A stretch of 64,000 nt of DNA from CBDANZ01 sp965197865 (GTDB lineage: Bacteria > Acidobacteriota > Vicinamibacteria > Vicinamibacterales > CAVVIG01). Under the pieces are notes generated by a model. That model was not told the origin of the DNA. It made no database searches and saw only the letters and a list, made by a program, of their open reading frames with translations. The first letter of the stretch is position 1, and every line of letters starts with the position of its first letter. Where the stretch lies: the NCBI GenBank assembly GCA_965197865.1, contig CBDANZ010000005.1:682001-746000 (forward strand), read 5' to 3'. Below, one piece after another: positions 42,266 through 51,541 of the stretch. The position numbers and the translations under genes are program-made.

Positions 42266-43208
42266 TCACCGACCGATGGCGTGCGACTCGGGTCTACCGA
42301 GGTCGGTCATCCGATTCAGGACGTTACACGCCAACCGTGCCTCAGCCAGCTGCCCTTCTGGCGAGCGAGCTCGAAGAGCATCCCCGATGATCGACTTGTA
42401 CCTGAGGAAGGGATTCTCCGCGCGGACCTGCCGATGGTAGCCCGACTCCTTACTTCCAGCGTCGCCGTCTGATCAGATTAACGTCCCTGATCGTGCGGTC
42501 GCGAGCGATCGACCGCGGCCCGCGTCGAGATACCCTTGCCGTCTTGGTGGGTGGAACGACCACGCTCGCGTCCCGCGCACCCGCGGCAATAGAAGGCGAT
42601 CGTGTCGTAGGCCGCGTCCCCCGTGACGCGGGCAAGGTCGCCTTGCACGGCATCGATCAGATCGACGCCGGTCGTTGCGTCATCGGTCTGCGCGTCGGTC
42701 AGAGCTTGGGCGACGATCACTCCAGAAGGGTCAACAGCCACATAGAGCTTCTTCCAGCCTCGGCTGCCGCGTCCGCCGCGTTTCGCGGCGGCCCATTCAC
42801 CTTCGCCCATGATCGACAATCCCGTGCTATCAACGATGAGATGAATGCCTTCCACGGTGGGAATTCGACGAAGCGCGAGGTCGAGCTGCCGGCCGCGGCG
42901 TGACAGTGTCGTGTGATCGGGCGCGGCGAGCTCAAGGCCCATCTGCCCGACAAGCGATGTCAGAAACCCTCCGCCAGACGGAGGGGCAGATTGAAGATGA
43001 GCCTGAGCGTCAGCGCGGTTTCGATGGCCAGATCCGGGTACTTCAACTGCCCGCCCCGCCTGGCGACGCCCGCGGGCTCCCAGGTGGCGACCGCGTCCGG
43101 CGAGAACCAGACCGTGACGTCGCCTCGCTGGACGAGGGCGCGGTCGTAGGCGGCCCAGTTCGCGGCGCGGTACTTCGCCTTGTACGTGGGATGGACTCTC
43201 GACCTCAT
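42266..43208 (-). pseudogene. IS5-family transposase, several frameshifts
   Basis: Four consecutive pieces in shifting frames reconstruct an IS5-type protein of about 310 aa: ANWAAYDRALVQRGDVTVWF ... LRLIFNLPLRL; then FLTSLVGQMGLELAAPDHTT, GIHLIVDSTGLSIMGEGEW (first catalytic Asp) and VTGDAAYDTIAFY (second Asp); then GARDASVVVPPTKTARVSRR; then KESGYHRQVRAENPFLRYKS (catalytic Glu region). Frame slips lie near 42965, 42585 and 42450. IS ends could not be identified with confidence. It lies downstream of the TolC-like gene. Confidence 0.75.
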
Positions 43209-43355
43209 TCCCCCAGTCTTGGCCGACCGCTCTCCGCTCTTGAGAATATTCAGCGGAACCCGGTCTCCTCAGCCCACAGGATTCATGCACCAAGGCAAGA
43301 AACAGCTGTTACGGTTCCAACCGATCGCATGCCTCGCATCGATATCCTCATCCTC

Positions 43356-43389
43356 TGTAACAAGGGTTCAAGTGTAACAAGGGTTCAAG
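43356..43389 (+). repeat. Two tandem copies of a 17-bp unit
   Basis: TGTAACAAGGGTTCAAG occurs twice head to tail with no change. It overlaps the end of the metal-sensor-like pseudogene. Confidence 0.8.
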
Positions 43390-43887
43390 CTAGAATGGCG
43401 GGCGTCTCGGCGAATCGGATGGGTTCCGTGGCGGCGACTCAGGCCGGGCCCCCGACCCTCGGTACGGTTCCGGCGCTTCATCAATCCTATCCAGTTATCC
43501 AGGCGCAGACGCTGGTCGGCAGTAAGCACTCTGCGCATACGCATCAGCATCAGCGACCGGGTCTTGTTGGCACAGGCGCGCGCCGTTTCGGCGCGGTCGA
43601 TCTGACGGGAAAGGGTCGCTTCGTGGTTGCTGTCCGCGTATCATCCGCGACAGTTTGGTCTCAACCCGGTCGAGTTCCGCCCATTCCAGGCGAAGCTCCG
43701 GCACCGTCGTTTCAAAGATCTTGTCGATCTGCGCCGACCGGTCGGCCGTAAGGCCCAACTCCTTGGTGGTCGACTCCGACTTCCACTATCTCTGCCGCGG
43801 GACCTGCTGTTCGGCCAGCGCAGGGGTCACTGCAAGGCCCAGCAGAAAGGCGGCCGCGAGCAACCGGCGAGAGCTAGCCTGCCTCAT
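43368..43887 (-). pseudogene. Periplasmic heavy-metal-sensor-like (Spy/CnrX type) gene, amber stop and frameshift
   Basis: The ATG at 43887 opens MRQASSRRLLAAAFLLGLAV (signal peptide). TAG at 43786-43788 replaces a residue usually Trp, then KSESTTKELGLTADRSAQID, KIFETTVPELRLEWAELDRV, ETKLSRMI. A frame slip near 43640 moves the continuation (DRAETARACANKTRSLMLMR, VLTADQRLRLDN) to another frame. The LTADQ motif is that of Spy/CpxP/heavy-metal-resistance proteins (LTxxQ). Two or more lesions mean it is decayed. The stretch 43888-44065 has no gene. Confidence 0.65.
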
Positions 43888-44065
43888 GTGCAAACCTCTG
43901 GATAATGAATGTTCCTAGTAGGAGATACGGTCAGGGGACGGGAGGTGCTTACGTCGCAGACCTTGCGTGGACTACAAATAGTGGAAGCCGTTCCAGGTTT
44001 CATCCTCGTCAATCGCTGATGGACAATAACCTACCTGTGAAAGCGCATGGACCCTCCAAGCCTCG

Positions 44066-45247
44066 TCACGATTTCGGGCCGGCAAAGCGTGCGAGTTTGA
44101 GGACTGCTGTGCCGACCAGATTGTCTGGCGTGGACGCCCCAGAAGTCAGACCAATCGCCACTGGCCCAGCGGCGGGCAGCCAGCCTTGGGTCGTCACTAC
44201 TGGTTTCGTCCCGACCGGACGGTGCCGGATCTCATCGGCCGAAATCAGACACTCCGGATCGGCAATGTGGAAGGTCGGCCGCAGCGCCGCACAGATGCGC
44301 GCGAGGTTGCCAGTATTGCTGCTGTTGTAGCCGCCGATCACGATCATCAAATCGATCGCCTTTCCCGCGAGCAGCGAGACGACCGCGTCCTGCCGATCCT
44401 GGGTCGCGCTACAGATCGTGTCGAACGCCTGATAGTGCGAGTCTAGCTCGGGCTCGCCGTACCGGTCGGTCATGGCCGCCTTCAGCATGTCGCCAATCTC
44501 CAATGATTGGGACATTAGCATGGTGGTCTGGTTCGCCAGGCCAATCCGCTGCAGATCACGGCCTGGATCGAAGTCGGGGGACGCGGCGCTTGTAAACCGC
44601 TCCAGGAATGCCTGGCGGTCGCCTCGCCCGCAGATGTAGTCACAGACGATCTCGGCCTCGCGGTCGTCGAGGACGACGACAAACCGCCCGCCGTACTCGA
44701 CCGCATGGGACGCGGTCGCCTGAGTTTCTTCGTGCCACACCTTGCCGTGGATAACCGAGGTGTACCCGTTCTCCGCGTAGCGGCGGACGTTCTTCCAGAC
44801 ATTCAGCACCGACCCGCAGGTGGTGTCGACAAGCGTGCAGTCACGTCGATCGAGCTGCTGCAGTATGGCCACCGTCACGCCGAACGCGGGCAGGATGACG
44901 ACATCGTCTTTGCTGAGCCGATCGATGGCTCCGGGCGCGTCGCTCAGGAACTGAATGCCCATCGCGCGAAGCTGGTCGTTCACGTGAGGGTTGTGGATGA
45001 TCTCACCCGTGAGGTAGACCTGACGACTGGGAAACCGCCGACGCGTCTGATACGCATAATCTACGGCGCGGTCGACGCCGTAGCAGAAGCCGAACTCGCG
45101 AGCCAGGTGCACCGTGAGCCGCTCCGCGCGGTAGGTGAAGTCGTCGGCCTTGATGCGATCGATGAGCTCGCTGTGATAGCTTTCGGCCAGCGTGCCAGCG
45201 ACGGCGTGCTTGAGGTCGAGGCCTTTCCGGAAGATGACCGAGGTCAT
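44066..45247 (-). CDS. ispH: 4-hydroxy-3-methylbut-2-enyl diphosphate reductase
   Basis: 393 aa, on the long side for IspH (about 310) because of a 45-residue N-terminal extension. The three cluster-binding Cys are in HLAREFGFCYGVDRAV, LVDTTCGSVLNVW and AFDTICSATQDRQ; the catalytic Glu position is in HEETQATASHAVEYGG. It reduces HMBPP to IPP and DMAPP, the last step of the MEP isoprenoid pathway, using a [4Fe-4S] cluster. It ends with SGASTPDNLVGTAVLKLARF, the usual family terminus. Confidence 0.95.
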   Translation of the reverse strand: MTSVIFRKGLDLKHAVAGTLAESYHSELIDRIKADDFTYRAERLTVHLAREFGFCYGVDRAVDYAYQTRRRFPSRQVYLTGEIIHNPHVNDQLRAMGIQFLSDAPGAIDRLSKDDVVILPAFGVTVAILQQLDRRDCTLVDTTCGSVLNVWKNVRRYAENGYTSVIHGKVWHEETQATASHAVEYGGRFVVVLDDREAEIVCDYICGRGDRQAFLERFTSAASPDFDPGRDLQRIGLANQTTMLMSQSLEIGDMLKAAMTDRYGEPELDSHYQAFDTICSATQDRQDAVVSLLAGKAIDLMIVIGGYNSSNTGNLARICAALRPTFHIADPECLISADEIRHRPVGTKPVVTTQGWLPAAGPVAIGLTSGASTPDNLVGTAVLKLARFAGPKS

Positions 45248-45251
45248 CTTC

Positions 45252-45724
45252 TCACTCTAGTGCAATCTCCCGGACCTGCGGTGTCAGCATGTCGAAGGTC
45301 CTGAGCTCGGGCGTTTGCGGTCCGCCAAGGGCGGTCTTGAGCTGCGACAGGAAGGCGTCTGCGTCGATCGAGGCCGGCTGCAGGGTGACCGCCACGGCCG
45401 GCGGTGCGGTGGAGGCTGGCCGCGAAACGCCCATCGCCGGAACGCGGGCTCGCGAATCGTAGGACACCCCGACCGCAATGCCGACCAGCAGGCCCGCCGC
45501 CGATCGGCCTCCTGCCGCTCGGGTGGGAACAATTGGTCGAGCTCGGCGTCGGCCTCCAATCGCAGATCGTCCATGGGCCGCTCGAGCTCGCGGTAGTGGC
45601 CTCCGCACTCACCGCAGTCGGCCAGATGCGCAGCGGCGGGCGGATCGACCGGCTCACCCGAGCGCTCGGCCACATAGCACTCGAACAGCCGTTCTGCCGG
45701 CAGGTGATGCACGCGGCCTATCAC
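45252..45724 (-). CDS. Anti-sigma factor with zinc-finger domain, frameshifted
   Basis: The ATG overlaps the stop of the sigma gene (ATGA). The N-terminal part (AAAHLADCGECGGHYRELER) has the HxxxCxxC zinc site of anti-sigma factors. Continuing in that frame gives Arg/Pro-rich nonsense, while another frame gives AGLLVGIAVGVSYDSRARVP (a membrane helix) and the end AFLSQLKTALGGPQTPELRT. So one frame slip lies near 45500-45520. The product would be membrane-bound and hold the sigma factor. The coordinates span both parts. Confidence 0.7.
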
Positions 45725-46419
45725 GACTGGCCTCCCAGGAAACCGCGCAGTTTTCGCGCGGCCCGAAACAGGTGGACCCTCACGGTCGACTCGTTCAACC
45801 CAGTTATCATGCTCACTTCACGCGGCGTGCAGTCGCCGTAGTGACACAACATAAAAACGGTCCGCTGACGCCCCTCCAGCCGGTCGATGACCGCGGCGAG
45901 CTTGGCGCGCCGCTCGCGGGCCAGAAGCCGCGACTCCGGGTCCGGTTCGCAGCGGCCAAACAGTTGCGCGTTGCCTTCCGGCGCCTCCCCGGCCGGCGCG
46001 AACCATCGGTCGCGCCGTGTCCGTGCCCTGCGGCGATCGAGGCAGCCGTTGATGAGAACGCGCGTAAACCAGACTTTGAACGGCCACGCTTCGCGATACG
46101 ATGCAATGCGGCTGAACGCTTTGACGAAAGCATCCTGGACCGCCTCATCTGCGTCGGCAGCATCCTCCCGAAGGTACTGATAGGCGATGCGCAACGCGCG
46201 GCGCTGATGCCGGAGAACGAGATTCCCGAAGCGGCCGCGCGCCTCGTCCATAGTGCCGCGCTCCACGAGCTGGCGGATCTCAATTGCGAGCCGGGTATCG
46301 TCGGAGAGCTGCCGCTCGAGCCGGCACCCGTCGGCGGGCATCGAGACGGTAGCCGCGGCGCGGGCCGAGTCGCTGCGGCGAGCCAAGCGCTGGTCATTCA
46401 TAAAGACACTACGATGCAA
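45721..46419 (-). CDS. ECF RNA polymerase sigma factor
   Basis: 232 aa; an ATG at 46401 is an alternative start. Region 2 is visible as AYQYLREDAADADEAVQDAF followed by VKAFSRIASYREAWPFKVWF, and region 4 as LEGRQRTVFMLCHYGDCTPR plus VSMITGLNESTVRVHLFRAA. It directs RNA polymerase to a small regulon in response to an envelope signal. The adjoining anti-sigma gene, coupled by a 4-bp overlap, is its likely partner. Confidence 0.92.
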   Translation of the reverse strand: MHRSVFMNDQRLARRSDSARAAATVSMPADGCRLERQLSDDTRLAIEIRQLVERGTMDEARGRFGNLVLRHQRRALRIAYQYLREDAADADEAVQDAFVKAFSRIASYREAWPFKVWFTRVLINGCLDRRRARTRRDRWFAPAGEAPEGNAQLFGRCEPDPESRLLARERRAKLAAVIDRLEGRQRTVFMLCHYGDCTPREVSMITGLNESTVRVHLFRAARKLRGFLGGQS

Positions 46420-46544
46420 ACTGGGGACTCTTTACAGCTTACTTCATGGGCCCCGGTGATTGTTTGACTTCCGCGGAACGCGGCGAGTACGATCGCCGAA
46501 TTCGGTGTATGTCACAGCGCCTCGATATCGTTAAGGAGCAGCGC

Positions 46545-48137
46545 ATGAGCGCGGTCGTTGAACGGGGCCTTTCTTTGGACACGGAAGGAATCGAAGGGGT
46601 CCGGGTCCGGTGGAATCTGTCGGTGCCCGCCCTCTACGAGGAAGCTGTCAGGCGCCAGGAGGGGGTCATTGCGGCAGAGGGCCCGCTGGTCTGTCGGACC
46701 GGACACCATACCGGCCGGTCGCCGAACGACAAGTTTCTTGTCCGCGAGGCGTCGGCCGAGAAGAACGTCGCATGGGGCGCCGTCAACCGCGCCATGAACG
46801 AGAGCTACTTCAACACCCTCCACGGCGACTTCCTCAATTCGTTGCAGGGGGCGGACCTCTTCGTGCAGGATTGCCAGGCCGGCGCTGATCCGCAATACCG
46901 GCTGTCCATTCGCGTCATCACTGAGTTCGCCTGGCACAGCCTCTTTGCCCGCAACCTTTTCATCGTCGATGCCAATCGGGAGACGGCTCCGCACGTGCCC
47001 GAGTTCACCGTGATCGGCTCGCCGAGCTTCAAGGCCGACCCGAAACGACACGGCACGAACTCCGAGACCGTGATTGTCGTGAACTTCGCGCGGCGCCTCG
47101 TGCTCATCGGCGGCACGAGCTACGCTGGAGAAATCAAGAAATCGATCTTCACGGTCCTTAACTATCTGCTGCCGCTGCGCGGGGTCCTGTCGATGCACTG
47201 TTCGGCGAACCTCGGCCCGGAGGGAGACGTCGCGTTGTTCTTCGGGCTGTCGGGCACGGGTAAGACGACGCTATCGAGCGATCACGAGCGGCGCCTGATC
47301 GGCGACGACGAGCACGGCTGGAGCGAGCGTGGTGTGTTCAACTTCGAAGGTGGCTGCTACGCGAAGACGATTCGGCTGTCGGCGGAGGCCGAGCCGCAGA
47401 TTTTCGCTGTAACCCGACGCTTCGGAACCGTGCTCGAGAACGTCGTCTTCGACGAGCGGACACGCATGCTCGACCTCGACGACGATCACTTCACGGAGAA
47501 CACGCGCGCGGCCTATCCGACTTCCTTCATTGCCAACGTCGAGTCTTCGGGCCAGGGTGGGCACCCCAAGAACATCATCATGCTGACGGCCGACGCCTTC
47601 GGCGTGCTGCCGCCGATCTCGCGCCTGACACCTGAAGGCGCAATGTACCATTTTCTCTCCGGCTACACCGCCAAGGTCGCGGGAACCGAGAAAGGCGTGA
47701 CCGAGCCCAAGGCGACGTTCAGCGCGTGCTTTGGCGCGCCGTTTCTGCCGCTGCCGGCGGGGCGGTACGCCGTGATGCTGGGCGAAAAGATTGTTCACCA
47801 TCGAGCCCGCGTATGGCTGGTGAACACCGGCTGGACGGGCGGCGCCCATGGCACGGGGACGCGCATGAAAATTAGGTTCACACGCGCGATGATCCGGGCG
47901 GCGCTCGCCGGCCAGCTCGACAATGTGGGCTACGAGAACGATCCGGTTTTCAACCTGCAGGTCCCGCAGAGCTGTCCCGAGGTGCCTTCCGACGTGCTGA
48001 AACCGCGCAGCACCTGGAGAGATTCGGCAGAGTACGACCGCCAGGCGTCCAGGCTCGCGCACATGTTCGTCGACAACTTCAAGTCGTTTGAAGCCGACGT
48101 CGCGCCGGGAGTGCGGGAGGCGGGTCCAAGGGCCTAG
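46545..48137 (+). CDS. pckA: Phosphoenolpyruvate carboxykinase (ATP)
   Basis: 530 aa from the ATG 7 bp after AAGGAG; upstream in-frame ATGs lack such a site. The substrate-binding RTGHHTGRSPNDKF is near residue 49, the kinase-1a loop GLSGTGKTTLSS near 230, and the metal site FEGGCYAKTI follows, as in the ATP-dependent enzyme. It converts oxaloacetate to phosphoenolpyruvate in gluconeogenesis. The gatB gene starts 1 bp after the stop, so the two may be cotranscribed. Confidence 0.96.
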   Translation: MSAVVERGLSLDTEGIEGVRVRWNLSVPALYEEAVRRQEGVIAAEGPLVCRTGHHTGRSPNDKFLVREASAEKNVAWGAVNRAMNESYFNTLHGDFLNSLQGADLFVQDCQAGADPQYRLSIRVITEFAWHSLFARNLFIVDANRETAPHVPEFTVIGSPSFKADPKRHGTNSETVIVVNFARRLVLIGGTSYAGEIKKSIFTVLNYLLPLRGVLSMHCSANLGPEGDVALFFGLSGTGKTTLSSDHERRLIGDDEHGWSERGVFNFEGGCYAKTIRLSAEAEPQIFAVTRRFGTVLENVVFDERTRMLDLDDDHFTENTRAAYPTSFIANVESSGQGGHPKNIIMLTADAFGVLPPISRLTPEGAMYHFLSGYTAKVAGTEKGVTEPKATFSACFGAPFLPLPAGRYAVMLGEKIVHHRARVWLVNTGWTGGAHGTGTRMKIRFTRAMIRAALAGQLDNVGYENDPVFNLQVPQSCPEVPSDVLKPRSTWRDSAEYDRQASRLAHMFVDNFKSFEADVAPGVREAGPRA

Positions 48138-48138
48138 C

Positions 48139-49593
48139 GTGAACCGTGTGAACCGTTATGAAGCGGTCATCGGTCTGGAGGTTCACGCGCAGCTCGAGAC
48201 CGCGTCGAAGATATTCTGCGGCTGCAGTACTGGGTTCGGCGCCCCGCCCAATACAAGCGTCTGTCCGGTGTGCCTCGGGGTTCCAGGCTCGCTTCCCGTG
48301 CTGAACCGCACCGCGGTCGACTACGGCATTCGCGCAGCGCTCGCACTCGGATGCCGCATCAACGAGAGGTCGATCTTCGCGCGCAAGAACTACTTCTACC
48401 CGGACCTGCCCAAGGGTTATCAGATTTCGCAGTACGAGCAGCCGCTGGCGAGCCAGGGCGCGCTTGAGTACCAGACCCCGGTTGGGCTGCGGCATGTCGG
48501 CATCACGCGGGTGCATCTGGAAGAAGACGCGGGCAAGTCGCTCCACGAAGGATTCGCCGACTCCGAACGCAGAACCTATGTGGACTACAACCGGAGCGGG
48601 ACGCCGCTCATCGAGATCGTGACCGAGCCGGATCTAAGGTCAGCGGGTGACGCGGCGGAATTCTTCAGCCGGCTGCGCGCGATCCTGGTGTGGCTGGAGG
48701 TGAGCGACGGCAACATGGAGGAGGGCAGCCTGCGCTGCGATGCGAACGTGTCGGTGCGGCCCTCCGGCACCTCTCCGCTCGGGACCAAGGCAGAGGTGAA
48801 AAACCTCAACTCTTTCCGGTTCTTGCAGAAGGCGCTCGCCTACGAAATCGATCGACAGATCCAGGTCCTCGACGAGGGCGGGCGTGTCGTGCAGGAGACC
48901 CGCTTGTGGGATTCCGCCTCGGGCGTGACGATGTCGATGCGCGGCAAGGAAGAGGCGCACGACTACCGCTATTTCCCCGAGCCCGATTTACCGCCGCTGG
49001 TGGTCGACCCGGCGCGCGTGGCGGCCATCAAGGAGGCGATGCCGGAACTGCCCGAGGCGCGGTGGCGGCGATTCGTCACGCGCTACGAATTGCCAGACTA
49101 CGACGCCGGTCATCTGACCGAGTCGCGCGCACTCGCCGATTTCTTCGAGACGACCGTCGCGGCCGGCGCGCCGTCGAAGGCTGCCAGCAACTGGATGATG
49201 GGCGAGCTGGCGCGGGCGTTGAAGGAAACTGGCCGCGGGATCGCCGAGTCGCCCGTACCGCCCGACCGGCTGGCGGAACTGCTCGGTCTGATCGAGAAGG
49301 GCGAGATCAGCGGCGCGATCGCGAAGGGCGTCTTCGAGAAGATGTTCGGGTCGAGTCGCGCCGCGAGCGACATCGTGCAGGCTGAAGGACTGACGCAGAT
49401 CGACGATGAGTCACAGATCGTCGGCCTGATTGCCGACGTCCTTTCGCAAAACACCGACGCCGTTCGGCAATACCACGCGGGCAAGTTCGCGATCTTCGGG
49501 TTTCTGGTTGGGCAGGTGATGAAGGCGACCTCGGGCAAGGCGAACCCGAAACGGGTCAACGAACTCTTGAAACGATCACTCGACGGCGGGTGA
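48139..49593 (+). CDS. gatB: Aspartyl/glutamyl-tRNA amidotransferase subunit B
   Basis: 484 aa from a GTG. The start VIGLEVHAQLETASKIFCGC and CLGVPGSLPVLN are the GatB signature; the catalytic cradle (RKNYFYPDLPKGYQISQYEQ) and the YqeY-like C-terminal domain (LKRSLDGG end) follow. With GatA and GatC, not in this window, it amidates misacylated Glu-tRNA(Gln) or Asp-tRNA(Asn). The C-terminal domain is complete. Confidence 0.96.
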   Translation: MNRVNRYEAVIGLEVHAQLETASKIFCGCSTGFGAPPNTSVCPVCLGVPGSLPVLNRTAVDYGIRAALALGCRINERSIFARKNYFYPDLPKGYQISQYEQPLASQGALEYQTPVGLRHVGITRVHLEEDAGKSLHEGFADSERRTYVDYNRSGTPLIEIVTEPDLRSAGDAAEFFSRLRAILVWLEVSDGNMEEGSLRCDANVSVRPSGTSPLGTKAEVKNLNSFRFLQKALAYEIDRQIQVLDEGGRVVQETRLWDSASGVTMSMRGKEEAHDYRYFPEPDLPPLVVDPARVAAIKEAMPELPEARWRRFVTRYELPDYDAGHLTESRALADFFETTVAAGAPSKAASNWMMGELARALKETGRGIAESPVPPDRLAELLGLIEKGEISGAIAKGVFEKMFGSSRAASDIVQAEGLTQIDDESQIVGLIADVLSQNTDAVRQYHAGKFAIFGFLVGQVMKATSGKANPKRVNELLKRSLDGG

Positions 49594-49637
49594 ACCGGGT
49601 TGTGCGCTAGAATGACGGCCGTGGGTGCACAGGCAGC

Positions 49638-50296
49638 GTGATAGAAACCTATCGCCTCTCCAAACTCTACAACCGCGGCGTCTACGCGCTGCGGGACCTC
49701 TCGCTGGCGATCAACAAAGGCGAGTTCATGTTTCTCACCGGACCAAGCGGCGCAGGCAAGTCGACCTTTCTGCGCCTGCTGCTGCGGGAAGAACTGCCAA
49801 GCGAAGGTGAGCTCAGAGTGGGGGGCGCAATCTGAAGGAGTTCGGCCCGTCGCAGATCCAGAGCTACCGGCGCTCGATCGGGTTCGTCTTCCAGGACTTC
49901 CGTCTGATTCAGCGATTCACGGTCTTCCAGAACGTCTCGTTCGTCATGCGCGTGCTGGGTGAGTCAGCGGCGGTGCAGCAGCGGAAAACCTTCCGGGTGC
50001 TCAAGTGGGTGGGGCTGCAGCACAGGATCAGCGCGTTTCCTGAGGAACTGTCGGGTGGCGAACAGCAGCGAATTGCCATCGCGCGGGCGCTCGTCAACGA
50101 TCCGCAGCTCGTGCTCGCCGACGAACCGACCGGCAACCTCGACCCGGATCTCTCATCCGAAATCATGAACCTGTTCCGCGAAATCAACGCGAGCGGCGCC
50201 ACCGTAGTCGTGGCGACCCACGATCGCGAACTCATTCGGCGCGTCGGGCGACGCGTGATCACCCTCGATCAAGGTCACGTCGTCGAGGCCGCGTGA
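49638..50296 (+). CDS. ftsE: Cell-division ABC ATPase FtsE, one frameshift
   Basis: Two frames make one FtsE of about 220 aa. The first (MIETYRLSKLYNRGVYALRD, Walker A GPSGAGKST) ends in a TGA after GELRVGGAI at about 49835. The second frame continues NLKEFGPSQIQSYRRSIGFV, then LSGGEQQRIAIARAL, LVLADEPTGNLDP, VVATHDRELI. Adding one G to the run GTGGGGGGCGC (49819-49829) restores GGRNLKEF, the family sequence. FtsE with FtsX regulates cell-wall hydrolases at the division site. A run-length error in the assembly is a plausible cause. Confidence 0.85.
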
Positions 50297-51189
50297 TGCG
50301 GGCCCTCGCGTACGCCTTCAACGAAGCGATAAGGAGCGTGTGGCGCGGTCGGCGGTCGGGGATTCTCTCGGCCGTGACGATCGCGGTGGCTCTGTTCGTG
50401 TTCGGCGGTTTTCTGCTCATTACCTCGAACCTCGAGCGACTCGCGGTCGAGTGGGGCCGATCGGCCGAGCTGTCGGTCTACCTTGACGACGAGGTGACGC
50501 CGACGAGCCGGGGCGCGATCGAGCTCCTGCTCAGCCCCGGTCCGGTCGTCGCGGGATATCAGTACGTTTCGAAGGCCGTGGCGCTCCAGCGCTTTAAGTC
50601 GACGTTTGGCGATTTGGCAAGCGCCGCGGAGACTCCGGAGGGGAATCCGTTGCCAGCTTCGTACGAGGTCCGCCTGGTGGCGGTGCCCGGCGCGGAGGAG
50701 GCCATTGCGGCGCTCGCGGCCAGACTGCAGGAATCGCCAGGTGTCACCGACGTGCGGTACGACCGGCAGTGGCTCGACCGTTTGCTGGCGGCCGTCACCG
50801 TGGTCCGCGGTGTGGGGTTGACGCTCGGGGCGGTGCTGGCGATCACCGCGGCGCTGACCGTGGCCAACGTCGTACGCCTGGCGCTGCATGTCCGACGTGA
50901 CGAAATTGAAATCATGCAGCTCGTCGGCGCGCCGCAGGCCTACATCCGTGGACCGTTCGTCGTGGAGGGCGTCCTCCAAGGTGGCACTGGCGCGGCGCTC
51001 GCCCTTGCGGCGCTGGCCGCCGCCTTCCTCGCCGTCCGGGGGCCCTACCTCGTGCCGCTGGCAAGTGCGGTGAACTTTGTCATCGGTCCGCTTTCTGGCG
51101 CCCCAGCTCTGCCTGGCGCTGGTCTTGGGCGGGATGCTCGTCGGGTGCCTGGGTGGCCTGGTGGCGGCGACCGGCCGGACCTAAATTAG
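50293..51189 (+). CDS. ftsX: Cell-division permease FtsX, C-terminal frameshift
   Basis: 298 aa in this frame. N-terminal helix (SAVTIAVALFVFGGFLLITS), periplasmic domain (SAELSVYLDDEVTPTSRGAI), then helices VGLTLGAVLAITAALTVANV and EGVLQGGTGAALALAALAAA. After NFVIG the frame turns into Gly/Arg-rich sequence; a neighbouring frame gives SVRFLAPQLCLALVLGGMLV and ends GLVAATGRT at 51184, the real last helix. So one extra base lies near 51078. It overlaps ftsE by 4 bp and partners it in septal hydrolase control. Confidence 0.85.
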   Translation: MMRALAYAFNEAIRSVWRGRRSGILSAVTIAVALFVFGGFLLITSNLERLAVEWGRSAELSVYLDDEVTPTSRGAIELLLSPGPVVAGYQYVSKAVALQRFKSTFGDLASAAETPEGNPLPASYEVRLVAVPGAEEAIAALAARLQESPGVTDVRYDRQWLDRLLAAVTVVRGVGLTLGAVLAITAALTVANVVRLALHVRRDEIEIMQLVGAPQAYIRGPFVVEGVLQGGTGAALALAALAAAFLAVRGPYLVPLASAVNFVIGPLSGAPALPGAGLGRDARRVPGWPGGGDRPDLN

Positions 51190-51226
51190 CTCGTTGACAC
51201 ACGATTTCGCACGGCACTACACTGGA

Positions 51227-51541
51227 ATGAGTTCGAACCCACGCCCGAGGACCTGCATGCCACGATTCGTGACCGATTCGGGGCCCATCAGCGTGCGGCA
51301 CCCGATCACCGAGTTTTACAGGGAAGAGTTCATCAAACATCACCGTTGCCTCCAGCAGCACCGGCCCTATTTTTCAGAAAACGCCATTACCGACGTCGAA
51401 GCCGCGCTCGTGCGGATCATGGGACAGCTCGAGCAGCTGTGCAGGAAAGACAACGCTGACGAAGTGGTCAGCTCCCTTCTGAAGAAGTTCGACGTTATCA
51501 CCGGCCTCTCTGCCTGGTCCGATCCCGAGCACACGCACTGA
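51227..51541 (+). CDS. Conserved small protein of unknown function
   Basis: 104 aa from this ATG; a start at 51257 (MPRFVTDSGPISV) is equally plausible. The body is helical (ITEFYREEFIKHHRCLQQHR, AITDVEAALVRIMGQLEQLC) with a conserved-looking SGPISVRHP opening. No motif is recognised. It lies between ftsX and the glycerate kinase gene; its stop overlaps the candidate start of the latter by 3 of 4 bases. Confidence 0.55.
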   Translation: MSSNPRPRTCMPRFVTDSGPISVRHPITEFYREEFIKHHRCLQQHRPYFSENAITDVEAALVRIMGQLEQLCRKDNADEVVSSLLKKFDVITGLSAWSDPEHTH

